NCBI RefSeq assembly: GCF_900103735.1 | Contig: NZ_FMXE01000022.1 | Location: forward strand, 1 to 64,000 | From: Algoriphagus alkaliphilus | GTDB lineage: Bacteria; Bacteroidota; Bacteroidia; Cytophagales; Cyclobacteriaceae | Length of the DNA stretch: 64,000 nucleotides | Direction: 5' to 3' | Part shown: positions 18,262 through 26,651 of the stretch, piece by piece | Layout of the letters: each line of letters begins with the position of its first letter | Position numbering within the stretch: the first letter of the stretch is position 1 | Notes under the pieces: generated by a model | The model's input: only the letters and a program-made list of their open reading frames with translations | Told to the model about the DNA's origin: nothing | The model's database searches: none | Program-made: the position numbers and the translations under genes

Positions 18262-18774
18262 TCAATTTTTATGCTTGTAAACGATCAAGTCTTCTTTGAG
18301 CAGTTTACGGGCAATATGAATCCTATTTTTTACAGTTCCAATCGGTATTTGAAGCTTCTCTGCAATTTCATGATACTTAAATCCGCGGAAATGCATCATA
18401 AATGGAGTTTTATAAACATCATCAAGTTTGTCAATGGCTTCATTAATGTCATCCATGGTGAAATTTCCGAAGACACCATTTTCAATCAAAGAATCACTGG
18501 AATTGATGTAATGTAGATTATCTGTAGTGTCAACAAAAGTCCCCCTTCTCACCATTCGCTGATAGTTGGTGATGAAGGTGTTTTTCATGATCGTATACAA
18601 CCATGCTTTCAGGTTGGTTCCTTCTGTAAACTTATCCTTGTTGGTAAATGCTTTCACCATAGTATCCTGCAAAAGGTCATTTGCATCGTCAACGTCTCTT
18701 GTCAATTTCATGGCAAAAGGCTTTAACGAACTTGAAAGCTTGTTAAGTGAGTAGCTAAATTCTAGAGTCGTCAT
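18262..18774 (-). CDS. ECF-type RNA polymerase sigma factor leading the carotenoid operon
   Basis: 170 residues from ATG 18774 (MTTLEFSYSLNKL); an upstream in-frame start at 18798 adds eight residues that would lie at or beyond the predicted transcription start, so I reject it. Region 2 is seen as MKLTRDVDDANDLLQDTMVKAF and region 4 as MMHFRGFKYHEIAEKLQIPIGTVKNRIHIARKLL (motif split here only in words). No anti-sigma gene lies next to it. Being first in the operon it probably directs its own and other pigment-related promoters, possibly with control by the MerR-type regulator encoded just downstream on the map. Confidence 0.9.
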   Translation of the reverse strand: MTTLEFSYSLNKLSSSLKPFAMKLTRDVDDANDLLQDTMVKAFTNKDKFTEGTNLKAWLYTIMKNTFITNYQRMVRRGTFVDTTDNLHYINSSDSLIENGVFGNFTMDDINEAIDKLDDVYKTPFMMHFRGFKYHEIAEKLQIPIGTVKNRIHIARKLLKEDLIVYKHKN

Positions 18775-18795
18775 GGTTGTTTGTTTTTGTTGAAT

Positions 18796-18825
18796 CAAAA
18801 TTATGAAAGATTAAACAAAAAACAA
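18796..18825 (-). promoter_or_regulatory. Predicted Bacteroidota promoter for the sigma-crt operon
   Basis: On the minus strand TTG (18825-18823), a 19-nt spacer and TAATTTTG (18803-18796) match the Bacteroidota primary-sigma pattern TTG-N19-TAnnTTTG exactly. The ATG of the sigma gene lies about 20 nt downstream. Confidence 0.55.
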
Positions 18826-18831
18826 GCGCAA

Positions 18832-18860
18832 TGTTGAATTATTTCAAAAAAATTTCAACA
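18832..18860. promoter_or_regulatory. Candidate operator dyad upstream of the sigma-crt promoter
   Basis: TGTTGAA (18832-18838) and TTCAACA (18854-18860) form a perfect 7-bp inverted repeat with a 15-bp AT-rich centre. It lies immediately upstream of the predicted -33 element, a position suited to a dimeric regulator such as the CarH/LitR-like protein encoded at 18967-19863. Confidence 0.4.
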
Positions 18861-18908
18861 AAAATCAAACCTCAAAGCTAAATTCCCTCAAAAAGACTTC
18901 TGAGAATC

Positions 18909-18940
18909 AAAAAAGGCGCTTTTTGGTAAAAACGCCTTTG
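18909..18940 (-). terminator. Rho-independent terminator of the crtZ-merR transcript
   Basis: AAAGGCG (18912-18918) and CGCCTTT (18933-18939) with an extra TTTTT/AAAAA inner stem make a strong hairpin; read on the minus strand it is followed by a run of T. It separates the MerR gene from the sigma operon promoter. Confidence 0.75.
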
Positions 18941-18966
18941 TTTAATCGAATGATATTTTTGTTAAA

Positions 18967-19863
18967 CTATTTCACTTCAGAGACAAGATTGATCTCGTCA
19001 AGAAAATCTTTGATGTCTCGAATGTAATTCATCAGTTTCACATTGACCGGCATATCAAGGTCGTGACCGATGACCTGATAACCCGTGATCAAAATTTGAG
19101 TTTTGGGAAAGCGGGCAGAAAGGGAGTGCAGGTAATCTTGGGCATGTTCAGAAGAGGGAGATGTCGTGATTACCGTCATCATGTAGTCTGGCTGATGGAT
19201 TTTATATACTGTCATTAAATCTTCATTGGGAGTATTCTGTCCCAGGTAAATCACCTTGTTTCCTTTGCTCTTGATCAAATAGGAGGCAAATAAGAGGGAG
19301 ATTTCATGAAGCTCACCTTCTGGTAGAAACAAAAGAAATTTTTTGCCTTCACCATTGGCCACTTGTCCATCAATGGCCACAATTAACTTTTGGCGTACAA
19401 GATTTGAGATAAAATGCTCATGTGCCGGGTTGATTGCTCCTGTCTGCCACAATACGCCGATTTTGGACATGAAAGGATATATGATATTCATCATGGTCTG
19501 CTCAAACCCCAGCTTCAGAATATTGGTAGAGAGTACCTTGTCAAATCGGTCCTCATCCATTTCTATCATACAGATAGTTAAGGCATGGATTTGGTCGTCG
19601 TGAGTGAGAGTCCTGTCCGTAAGCTTCATTACCTCCCGCCTCAATTCATCCATGTCCATGGATGCGATTTTACTTATTTTATATCCATTGTCATTAAGTA
19701 AAGCGACATTGAGAATAAGTTTGAGGTCATCGTCATCATAAAAACGAATGTTGGTGTCTGTCCGCTTAGGGCTAAGCAGATTGTAGCGTTGTTCCCAAAT
19801 ACGAAGGGTGTGGGCCTTGATCCCCGACAACTGTTCCAGATCTTTTATCGAATACGTGCTCAA
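18967..19863 (-). CDS. MerR-family regulator with cobalamin-binding domain (CarH/LitR-like)
   Basis: 298 residues starting at a TTG codon whose last two bases overlap the crtZ stop (TTGA), so translation is coupled; no in-frame ATG exists before residue 69. N-terminal MerR helix-turn-helix (YSIKDLEQLSGIKAHTLRIWEQRY, given as residues 4-27), then a four-helix cap and a B12-binding fold. The W-x9-E-H signature of photosensory CarH/LitR proteins is present (W139, E149, H150). The lower-ligand motif reads E184-L-H186-E-I-S189, with Ser instead of the usual Gly at the last position. Family members use adenosylcobalamin to sense light and repress carotenoid genes; the same role here is an inference from family and neighbours. 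Confidence 0.85.
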   Translation of the reverse strand: MSTYSIKDLEQLSGIKAHTLRIWEQRYNLLSPKRTDTNIRFYDDDDLKLILNVALLNDNGYKISKIASMDMDELRREVMKLTDRTLTHDDQIHALTICMIEMDEDRFDKVLSTNILKLGFEQTMMNIIYPFMSKIGVLWQTGAINPAHEHFISNLVRQKLIVAIDGQVANGEGKKFLLFLPEGELHEISLLFASYLIKSKGNKVIYLGQNTPNEDLMTVYKIHQPDYMMTVITTSPSSEHAQDYLHSLSARFPKTQILITGYQVIGHDLDMPVNVKLMNYIRDIKDFLDEINLVSEVK

Positions 19864-20306
19864 TTTTCTTCGTTTTTAAAGAATTTTTTGGGTACTACAA
19901 ACAAACCAAAAGATACAGCATCCTCTTTTTGATTGGTTCGGTGATGCGCCTGATGTGCTTTAAAAATTCCCTTTAGGAATGTGTTTCTTGGTCGGTCAAA
20001 CCATTTCAGCCTTCGGTGTACCAGAACATCGTGCAGTACGAAGTATAGTACTCCGTAGAGACTGATTCCAACACCCATCCAAAATCGGTAATCTAAACTT
20101 TCTACTCCTGTGAAGATCAAAATCAAAGCAATACTTCCAAATAATACAGAAAACAGATCATTCAGCTCAAAAAAGGTTTTCGAGGGCTGATGATGCGTTT
20201 TGTGAATCATCCAGAGAGGTCCATGCATCAGGTATTTGTGAATAAACCAACCTGAAAATTCCATGGCAGCAAATCCTAATGCTATAAATCCTATTGCTGT
20301 GATCAT
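19860..20306 (-). CDS. crtZ: Beta-carotene hydroxylase CrtZ
   Basis: 148 residues. Membrane di-iron hydroxylase of the fatty-acid-hydroxylase superfamily. Histidine motifs are seen in order: HKYLMH, HKTHH, HDVLVHRR and HQAHH. It adds 3-hydroxyl groups to beta rings. About three to four membrane segments. It is cotranscribed with the downstream MerR gene (4-nt overlap), so the regulator is made together with this enzyme. The 96-bp gap upstream probably holds its own promoter. Confidence 0.92.
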   Translation of the reverse strand: MITAIGFIALGFAAMEFSGWFIHKYLMHGPLWMIHKTHHQPSKTFFELNDLFSVLFGSIALILIFTGVESLDYRFWMGVGISLYGVLYFVLHDVLVHRRLKWFDRPRNTFLKGIFKAHQAHHRTNQKEDAVSFGLFVVPKKFFKNEEN

Positions 20307-20371
20307 TACCGAGACAACTTGATTTAAATGGTTTTGTTAAATTTTAATTCAAATCTGTGTTATATGTTAGG

Positions 20372-20386
20372 AGAATTGGTAATTCT
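20372..20386. promoter_or_regulatory. Short inverted repeat in the crtZ upstream gap
   Basis: AGAATT and AATTCT around GGT form a perfect 6-bp dyad between cruF and crtZ. It is a possible regulator site or a weak stem at the end of the cruF transcript. Nearby, TTGAATTA on the minus strand is shared with the dyad at 18832-18860. Confidence 0.25.
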
Positions 20387-20402
20387 TCTGAATTAAATTT
20401 GG

Positions 20403-21068
20403 TTATACCTCCAAGGTAAGGTTTAAAACCGCAAAGAAAATAATCAAAGCCATCAATAGAAACACGGCAATTGGATTGGACTTTTCAAAATTTGCTTTCC
20501 GATAAATCAGTTGAATCAGAAAGGAAACGCCTAACCAGCCCAGATAATTGGTTGTTGGAATAACGTCAAATTTCCAAGCCCAAAAATCAAGGGCTACAGC
20601 AACCGGCTCAATGATGTAATCCAATGCAGTCATTGCACTTGCAGCCAAAAAAGCAGCATAATAATCATTGGGAATTTTGTGAAAAAGGGAGCCGGTTAAA
20701 TAACTCAGAATAAACCAATTGACACCGATAATTATGGGGACATCCCAAAGTTTTGTGCCTAAAGTGGGGCCATAGACATAGTCTCCATAGAGATATCCTG
20801 TATGAATGCCTATTATCTCGGATCCAAAGCCTATCCAAAAAGCCGCTGCTGCAAAGATAGGAAATGCGTCGCTCCAGCCTTTATGAAAAGCTAGAATCAA
20901 AATCAAGGAGGTTAATAACTGTGCAGGGGTCAGTTTCAAAAACAAATCCTGATATTCAGGTAGGCTGAGACCAATAATCCCTACCAAATGAAGCGCAACA
21001 ATTATTATCTTGGCTATCAGTAGTTTGGTAATCCGAGGCTCCCCACGGGAAGGGACATATTTGTGCAT
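20403..21068 (-). CDS. cruF: Carotenoid hydratase-family membrane protein (CruF, DUF422)
   Basis: 221 residues with about seven membrane segments. Family features include FGSEIIGIHTGYLYGDYVYGP (residues 80-100, acidic residues in a membrane loop), VPIIIGVNWF and the ALDYIIEPVAVALDFWAW segment. CruF adds water at the C1' psi end of acyclic or monocyclic carotenoids. Its presence next to crtYcd, crtZ and crtW suggests a monocyclic 1'-hydroxylated pigment of the flexixanthin kind as well as bicyclic products. Upstream, the minus strand shows TACTTTTG at 21142-21135, an exact TAnnTTTG box, but I see no well-spaced -33 partner. Confidence 0.88.
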   Translation of the reverse strand: MHKYVPSRGEPRITKLLIAKIIIVALHLVGIIGLSLPEYQDLFLKLTPAQLLTSLILILAFHKGWSDAFPIFAAAAFWIGFGSEIIGIHTGYLYGDYVYGPTLGTKLWDVPIIIGVNWFILSYLTGSLFHKIPNDYYAAFLAASAMTALDYIIEPVAVALDFWAWKFDVIPTTNYLGWLGVSFLIQLIYRKANFEKSNPIAVFLLMALIIFFAVLNLTLEV

Positions 21069-21164
21069 ATTTGATTGAGTAGGCGGCAGTTCGTATTTGG
21101 ATTCCTAACTTTACAGTCTCGTAATTGTTAGCCACAAAAGTAAATAAAACCCCATTCACTGATT

Positions 21165-21467
21165 ATGATCCTCTACAATATTACTATAAACGTAAGCCCG
21201 GACATCGAGCAGGACTTTATTTTATGGATGAAAAGCACCCACATCCCAGAAGTGATGGAAACCGGGATTTTTCATGAGCATAAGTTTTTCAGGCTAATTC
21301 ATGATACGGATGACGGATCCACCAATTATTGTATTCAGTTTTTTACCGAAAGTCTAAAATTGATGATGGAGTATGAAAGTAAGCATGCACCCGGACTTCG
21401 GACTAAGACGCAATCGCGCTACAAGGATAAGGCAATAGCTTTTCGGACTTTGCTCGAAACTATCTGA
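21165..21467 (+). CDS. DUF4286 family protein
   Basis: 100 residues. The start (MILYNITINVSPDIEQDFILWM) and the HIPEVMETG...F segment match DUF4286, a ferredoxin-like-fold family frequent in Bacteroidota with no assigned role. It lies divergent from cruF and 2 bp before tspO, so it forms a two-gene unit with it. Cytosolic and intact. Confidence 0.85.
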   Translation: MILYNITINVSPDIEQDFILWMKSTHIPEVMETGIFHEHKFFRLIHDTDDGSTNYCIQFFTESLKLMMEYESKHAPGLRTKTQSRYKDKAIAFRTLLETI

Positions 21468-21469
21468 AT

Positions 21470-21934
21470 ATGCCAAACTACCTCAAATTTCTGATTAGTA
21501 TAGCCCTACCTCAAATAGCCGGAGGCTTGGGAGCTTTTTTCACTTTTGCTTCGGTACAAACGTGGTTTCCGACGCTCATTAAGCCCAGTTGGAATCCGCC
21601 GAGCTGGCTATTTGGACCCGTATGGACACTGCTTTATGTGCTGATGGGAGTCGCCTGCTACCTGATTTGGAAAAGCGATCATCCTCTGAAAAAACCAATT
21701 CTGAAGCTCTACGCGGTACAATTGATTCTCAACGCACTTTGGTCCCCGGCTTTTTTTGGAATGCAATCCCCGCTTTTTGGTCTGTTGGTCATCATTCCGC
21801 TTTGGGTAGCGATTGTCCTTTGTATCCTTCAGTTCCGTAAAGTTAGTCCACTAGCTTCAGGATTGATGGTGCCGTATCTGCTTTGGGTGACCTTTGCAAC
21901 AGCATTGAATGCTGCGATATTGGTATTAAACTAG
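21470..21934 (+). CDS. tspO: TspO/MBR family tryptophan-rich sensory protein
   Basis: 154 residues, five membrane segments. Family features: KPSWNPPSWLFGPVWTLLYVLMG near residues 38-60, many Trp residues in LWSPAFFG and LWVTFATALN. TspO binds porphyrins and in photosynthetic bacteria modulates pigment genes in response to oxygen and light. Its place divergent from the carotenoid genes makes a role in light or oxidative-stress responses plausible here, but this is inferred from context. Confidence 0.92.
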   Translation: MPNYLKFLISIALPQIAGGLGAFFTFASVQTWFPTLIKPSWNPPSWLFGPVWTLLYVLMGVACYLIWKSDHPLKKPILKLYAVQLILNALWSPAFFGMQSPLFGLLVIIPLWVAIVLCILQFRKVSPLASGLMVPYLLWVTFATALNAAILVLN

Positions 21935-21937
21935 AAC

Positions 21938-22083
21938 AAAGAGGCTGTCTCATAAGTACCGATTGTCACATAGAGCGTAGTCGAAATGTAGCCCAATATA
22001 CTGGAAATGGCCTTCGTACTGCCCAACTCTCGTTGGTCAGGTACTCAGGCTGACACCGAGAAGCCTTTTGAGACAGCCTCTTT
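21938..22083. repeat. 146-bp inverted-repeat element (MITE-like or extended terminator)
   Basis: Perfect 15-bp terminal arms AAAGAGGCTGTCTCA (21938-21952) and TGAGACAGCCTCTTT (22069-22083) flank 116 bp without a gene. The core contains GAGCGTAGTCGAAA (21973-21986), which resembles a short interspersed motif I associate with Bacteroidota genomes. It lies between the convergent tspO and amidohydrolase genes and can also act as their terminator. Confidence 0.6.
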
Positions 22084-22109
22084 TACTTTTGAGCTAATCA
22101 ATATCAGAA

Positions 22110-25100
22110 TCAGTCTTTCACGCTTGTTGTCACTTTCGGTGCCTCTTTCGTCCAGGAGCTCACATCCAGTTTCCTGGGTGTTGGTAGGATTTCATCCAGG
22201 GTATTTCCATCGTACACCCGACCGTTTTTCACAACATGCGTGATAGTATTGGTGTTTCGGATGTTTTCTAGCGGATTTTTATCCATGATCACCAAGTCGG
22301 CCAACTTTCCTGCCTCGATACTTCCCAACTCCTTGTCCAGCCCAAGCGATTCTGCTCCGAGAATGGTTGCGACTCGCATCGCATCGAGATTACTCATGTC
22401 ACCGCTGGCTACAGACCAAAGTTCCCAATGATACCCTAAGCCTTGCAGCTGACCGTGTGATCCAATTCCCGCCAAGCCACCTTGTTTTACAATTGAATTG
22501 ACACCTCTGGCGTGCTTTTCGAAAACATGATCTTCCGGAGCAAACCAACCCCCGAGACCACCGACTCTTCTTCTTGCCTTGGAGTTTATTTCATTGAAAG
22601 GAGTAAAGCGATTCAGTTTCGGATCGTGCAGTGGGCTTTCTGTAGTGTAATAGAAGTTTTCGGCCCAAGGTCCACCGTAGGAAACCAGCAAAGTTGGCGT
22701 GTATGCCATTTTGCTTTCGGCAATCGTTCGGGTCACATCAGAATAAAGTGGATACACAGGAATAGAATGCTCATGACCGGGGTACCCGTCAAATAGCTGC
22801 GTCATGTTGAGTTTGTAATCCAATCCACCTTCGGTGGTCGGCATCAGCTTCTGTTCCTTTGCAGCCATGATTACCCACTGACGGTGCTGACGATTACCCA
22901 CTAGGTACATTTTGATGTACTGGGTATTGTAGTATTTGCTGTATTGCTTCAGGACACTTTTTGTCTGATCCAAGGACTTGAGGTTATACATCCAGTAGCC
23001 CACACCAGGGCCTGTGGAATATACTCTAGGTCCGGGAACCATCCCTGCTTCCACCATGTCGCCATAAGTCAATACGTCTGTAGTAGCAGTCTGAGGGTCA
23101 CGGGTGGTGGTCACTCCATAAGCTAAATTGGCAGCATAGATCCACACCGAGTTTTTGTGGAGGTTCCAAGTAGGCCACATGTGAGCATGGGTATCGATGA
23201 ATCCCGGAGTGATGGTTTTGCCGGAAGCATCGATGACTTTTGCGTTTCCGGCATCCAGAGTTCCAGTGGCTCCTACCGCTTTTATTCGATTTTTTTCAAT
23301 CAAAATGTCCCCATTTTCGATGACTTCCGATCCTTTCATGGTCACGATTCTGGCATTTTTCAAAAGTATGCTTCCGCTCGGAGTGTCCTTCGCAAAATAA
23401 ACTTTGACTTGATGCTCAGCGGGCTTGTAGGATTCTTTTTCCTTCAGTTCAGCCTTATGAATGCTGTCTGCTTTGGCCTTTTCTTTATCGGTTTTGAAAA
23501 GTTCTTTGATTCGTTCTTTTTCAGCTTTTGCCAAAGAATCAGCCAGTTTCAGGGCATCAGGACCTTTCGCTTTCAGCGTTGAAACGCTGTCTGCATCATC
23601 CAGTATTTTAGCTTTTTTGGCAGCTTTCACAGAATCTTCAACAAATTCCGCGCGACCGACATCATATACCCAGTGTCCATTGCCAAGAGACCAATGGACT
23701 TTTTTGCCATTGGCTTCCCAGGCAGGAAATTCTCCCCCGATTTCGGTCAGTTGTCTTGAAGGGAAATTACTTGAAGCAGGATCTCCCACATTGATGCTTG
23801 GAACTTTGCCGACAGTCGGGATGGTGACTACATAAATGTTGTTGTTGACTTTTGCCAAAGCCTTGTTTCCGGTTGGAGCCATCAAAATAGTACTTGCACT
23901 CGCAGGTGTCATCTGAGGTTCGCGGGCATTGGATCCTTCCGGCAGCATGCAATAGTTAACCGCATCTGCTGTCGAAAGAGGTACACCCATGACATATTTT
24001 ACAGAGGAGATTTCTTCCAAGCTGACATGCTCGTGATCATCATGAGGATCGGCAGCAGAACCGAAAGGCGTGATCCCAGTGATTCTGGCATAGACTTTCT
24101 CGTCAGTCCCGTCCCATTTCACACTGAGCAATGCTCCGCCGGGCCCATTTAAGAAAATCCGCGAAGTGTCCTGGGTAAAGTGGACATTGCCTCGGTTTCC
24201 GGCATTCATGATTTTTCGAAGTGTACCTCCTGATGCTGGTATCCACACCAGCTCTGCTTCAGCACCGCTCACACCCGGACCTTCAGCCTCCTGAAGCAGT
24301 CGGTTTGATCCCCTGAATACCACAATTTTGTTATTTGGACCCCAAGCAGGGACCATGTATAAAGCAGATTCAGTTGTCAGTTTGGTCACTGCTCCTCGCG
24401 CTCCAAAAGAGGCTTTGTATAGGTGACCCCCTTGCTTTTCATCCCAAGTGGTGAATACCAGCTGGGAGCCATCCGGACTCCAAGTCGGCATCGCTTCTGT
24501 GAATTCATTGGATGTCACCCGGGTTGGGTTTCCGTCCGGGTAATTCATAACATACAATCTGTTCAAGGCTGTGAAAGCCAGTTTTTTCCCATCGGGAGAA
24601 GGGACGGCATCCCGGATTTGAGTGGCAAGTTTGGCTGTGGTATCTTTGATTTCGTAATTGAAATAGAGTCTTGGCCCCATGGCCAATTTGACGTCTGCTT
24701 CGAAAGGAATCTCTTGGGCAGGGCTACCGTCAATGGCAAGCTTCCAGATTTTTCCACCGTATGACGCAATCAGGAATTTGCTGTCCGGGGTGAATGCCAT
24801 TGCCGGCAGAACTCCCTGTGGGGCGATGGATTCTTGCTCATCCCGCTGCACAGGATAGGCCAGCCACTTTTCATCGCCAGTTTTCAGATTACGTAAAACC
24901 AATCCTGTTTTATCTTCCCAACGGGAACCATAAGCCATCCAATTTCCGTCCTTGCTGAGTGTGGGGGTGAAAGCTGATCCGTACCGTGAGGTGATGCTGG
25001 TAATTTCACCTTTATCGAAATCGTAAGTCCCGATTTGATATTGAGGCAATGTGGCATTGTAGTTCCATGCGCCTGTTCGGTGAGAAAAATAGACTTTCTT

Positions 25101-25739
25101 TCCATCAGGGCTCACAAACGGATCAATGGTTTTCATTGTCGCCGGATTCTCATTCAACTGGATTCCTCCTCCGCCATTTTTGTGGAACATCCAAAGTTTG
25201 GAAATTCTTCGGCCTTTGGATACGACAATATATTCCCCGTCCGGAGTCCAATGCGCACTGGGTACGTCACCTGTTTTGTCTTTAGTAACTTGAACGGTGT
25301 CTTTTTTGACTAGGTCGATGTACCAAAGATTATCATTACCGGCACGGTCTGATGTGAATAGGATTTTTTCTCCATCAGGAGAAAATCTCGGATGAGTCTC
25401 ATAAGCTATTCCTGTGGTGATCGGCGACGCTTTGCCGCCTTCCATAGGTATAGTGTAGATGTCTCCCATGAGATCAAAAGCGATCGTTTTACCGTCAGGA
25501 CTCACATCCACACTTATCCATGTCCCTTCCTTGGTGGTAAATTTGACTTCGCGCTCAGGCTTTAGAGGAAGTTCTTTGAATTTTGGATACTCCAAGCTGT
25601 CTTTTTTGACACTGTCGGAGGGGATTCCAGCTGCTATTTCCATTGGGAATATTGAGCTGCTATTTCTTGGAATCAATGCTGCAAAACTTACCGAAGCCCC
25701 AAGGGCAAGCAGCAATGCAGGATGAGTGATTTTTCTCAT
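22110..25739 (-). CDS. Secreted TolB-like beta-propeller amidohydrolase
   Basis: 1209 residues. A signal peptide (about 1-20) precedes a long N-terminal region of PD40/TolB-like blades recognised by repeats such as SPDGKTIAFD, SPDGEKILFTSD and SPDGSQLVFTTWD (about 70-680). A charged Lys/Glu/Ala-rich helix (about 700-790) links to a C-terminal amidohydrolase domain (about 800-1190) with the metal motif PGFIDTHAHMWP, a second histidine in GHEHSIPVYP and GSHGQLQGLGYHWE, then the closing ADLVIMDKNPL segment. Likely a periplasmic or exported metal hydrolase acting on peptide-like or cyclic amide bonds; the substrate is unknown. Tricorn-like propellers often gate such enzymes. Confidence 0.88.
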   Translation of the reverse strand: MRKITHPALLLALGASVSFAALIPRNSSSIFPMEIAAGIPSDSVKKDSLEYPKFKELPLKPEREVKFTTKEGTWISVDVSPDGKTIAFDLMGDIYTIPMEGGKASPITTGIAYETHPRFSPDGEKILFTSDRAGNDNLWYIDLVKKDTVQVTKDKTGDVPSAHWTPDGEYIVVSKGRRISKLWMFHKNGGGGIQLNENPATMKTIDPFVSPDGKKVYFSHRTGAWNYNATLPQYQIGTYDFDKGEITSITSRYGSAFTPTLSKDGNWMAYGSRWEDKTGLVLRNLKTGDEKWLAYPVQRDEQESIAPQGVLPAMAFTPDSKFLIASYGGKIWKLAIDGSPAQEIPFEADVKLAMGPRLYFNYEIKDTTAKLATQIRDAVPSPDGKKLAFTALNRLYVMNYPDGNPTRVTSNEFTEAMPTWSPDGSQLVFTTWDEKQGGHLYKASFGARGAVTKLTTESALYMVPAWGPNNKIVVFRGSNRLLQEAEGPGVSGAEAELVWIPASGGTLRKIMNAGNRGNVHFTQDTSRIFLNGPGGALLSVKWDGTDEKVYARITGITPFGSAADPHDDHEHVSLEEISSVKYVMGVPLSTADAVNYCMLPEGSNAREPQMTPASASTILMAPTGNKALAKVNNNIYVVTIPTVGKVPSINVGDPASSNFPSRQLTEIGGEFPAWEANGKKVHWSLGNGHWVYDVGRAEFVEDSVKAAKKAKILDDADSVSTLKAKGPDALKLADSLAKAEKERIKELFKTDKEKAKADSIHKAELKEKESYKPAEHQVKVYFAKDTPSGSILLKNARIVTMKGSEVIENGDILIEKNRIKAVGATGTLDAGNAKVIDASGKTITPGFIDTHAHMWPTWNLHKNSVWIYAANLAYGVTTTRDPQTATTDVLTYGDMVEAGMVPGPRVYSTGPGVGYWMYNLKSLDQTKSVLKQYSKYYNTQYIKMYLVGNRQHRQWVIMAAKEQKLMPTTEGGLDYKLNMTQLFDGYPGHEHSIPVYPLYSDVTRTIAESKMAYTPTLLVSYGGPWAENFYYTTESPLHDPKLNRFTPFNEINSKARRRVGGLGGWFAPEDHVFEKHARGVNSIVKQGGLAGIGSHGQLQGLGYHWELWSVASGDMSNLDAMRVATILGAESLGLDKELGSIEAGKLADLVIMDKNPLENIRNTNTITHVVKNGRVYDGNTLDEILPTPRKLDVSSWTKEAPKVTTSVKD

Positions 25740-25889
25740 ATGATTTTATTTGGGCAATTAATCTACTGGGAATGTTTGGTTTTATACAACTATTAAGACT
25801 CAAGTCATTCCAAATAGATCGTATTCGGACATTTTAAAGAGAATTTGATTAAAAGAGCAGTTGTGCTCAAAGGACAATGAATGGTGAAA

Positions 25890-26633
25890 CTACTTTTTCG
25901 AATTAGTAAGCTCTGCATCAAGTAGTTCAAGAAGGTTGTCCATTGGGGGGAAAAGGCTTTCTAATCGATTTTTTGTGACAGCTGTGTTTCTTTTGTGCAG
26001 TTGGATTAACTGTAAAAATCTGTCATCGTAAATCACTTTGGGATCAGCTATTCTGTTTTGAATGGATTTTTCTCCGTTCCCTAATTTGACGATGACTCTT
26101 TCGGTGAGTGCCTCTACAAGTTCTTTTTCGATGGCGTCTGAGGCACTTAGCCCCTCAAAAATCTTTTCACTTCTGGGGATCAAAAACTCATAGATGTCGG
26201 CCATTTTGGACCGAATCGAATCGTCGGAAATTTTATCAATTCCACCTGATTTGATTGATCCATAGGCACCTGAATTATACTGAAAAAGGATGTCAAATCG
26301 TAAGTTGGAAAAATATTTATTCAGTGTGTCGGGATTTTCTTCTTTGTTCTCTACCATGAGCAACAGCCGATTTGATGCATTTTGCTTGCTGGTTAATCGG
26401 GGAATCTGTGAAGAAAAATACCTTCTGTCTTTTTCCAAAGTTGATTTAAGCTCTTTAAGCATTTTCAGTTCATAAACCCGTGTTTTGCGAAGCTCATTCC
26501 AGGTATTGATCTGAAGTGCGATCAAAATCCCAATCACGACCAAAAAAATCTCGCCGATTGCATAGGCGAGATATTGAGTTATTTTTTGCTGTTGGAGGAG
26601 TGATTGGCGGATTTTTCGGAATAGAGAGATCAT
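25890..26633 (-). CDS. DUF6090 family membrane protein
   Basis: 247 residues. The N-terminus (QYLAYAIGEIFLVVIGILIALQINTWNE, residues 20-47) is the single membrane segment and hallmark of DUF6090, widespread in Bacteroidota and without a known role. The rest is mainly helical and charged, predicted to lie outside the cytosol or along the membrane. It is the last gene of the minus-strand signalling block, 18 bp after the cyclase gene, so it may be cotranscribed. Confidence 0.85.
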   Translation of the reverse strand: MISLFRKIRQSLLQQQKITQYLAYAIGEIFLVVIGILIALQINTWNELRKTRVYELKMLKELKSTLEKDRRYFSSQIPRLTSKQNASNRLLLMVENKEENPDTLNKYFSNLRFDILFQYNSGAYGSIKSGGIDKISDDSIRSKMADIYEFLIPRSEKIFEGLSASDAIEKELVEALTERVIVKLGNGEKSIQNRIADPKVIYDDRFLQLIQLHKRNTAVTKNRLESLFPPMDNLLELLDAELTNSKK

Positions 26634-26651
26634 ATTTGCTGAGAAAGGTTT

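Noticed and set aside
25740..25889. Small gene or RNA between the amidohydrolase and DUF6090 genes
   Set aside because: No open frame with a start, no stable hairpin and no recognisable RNA motif.
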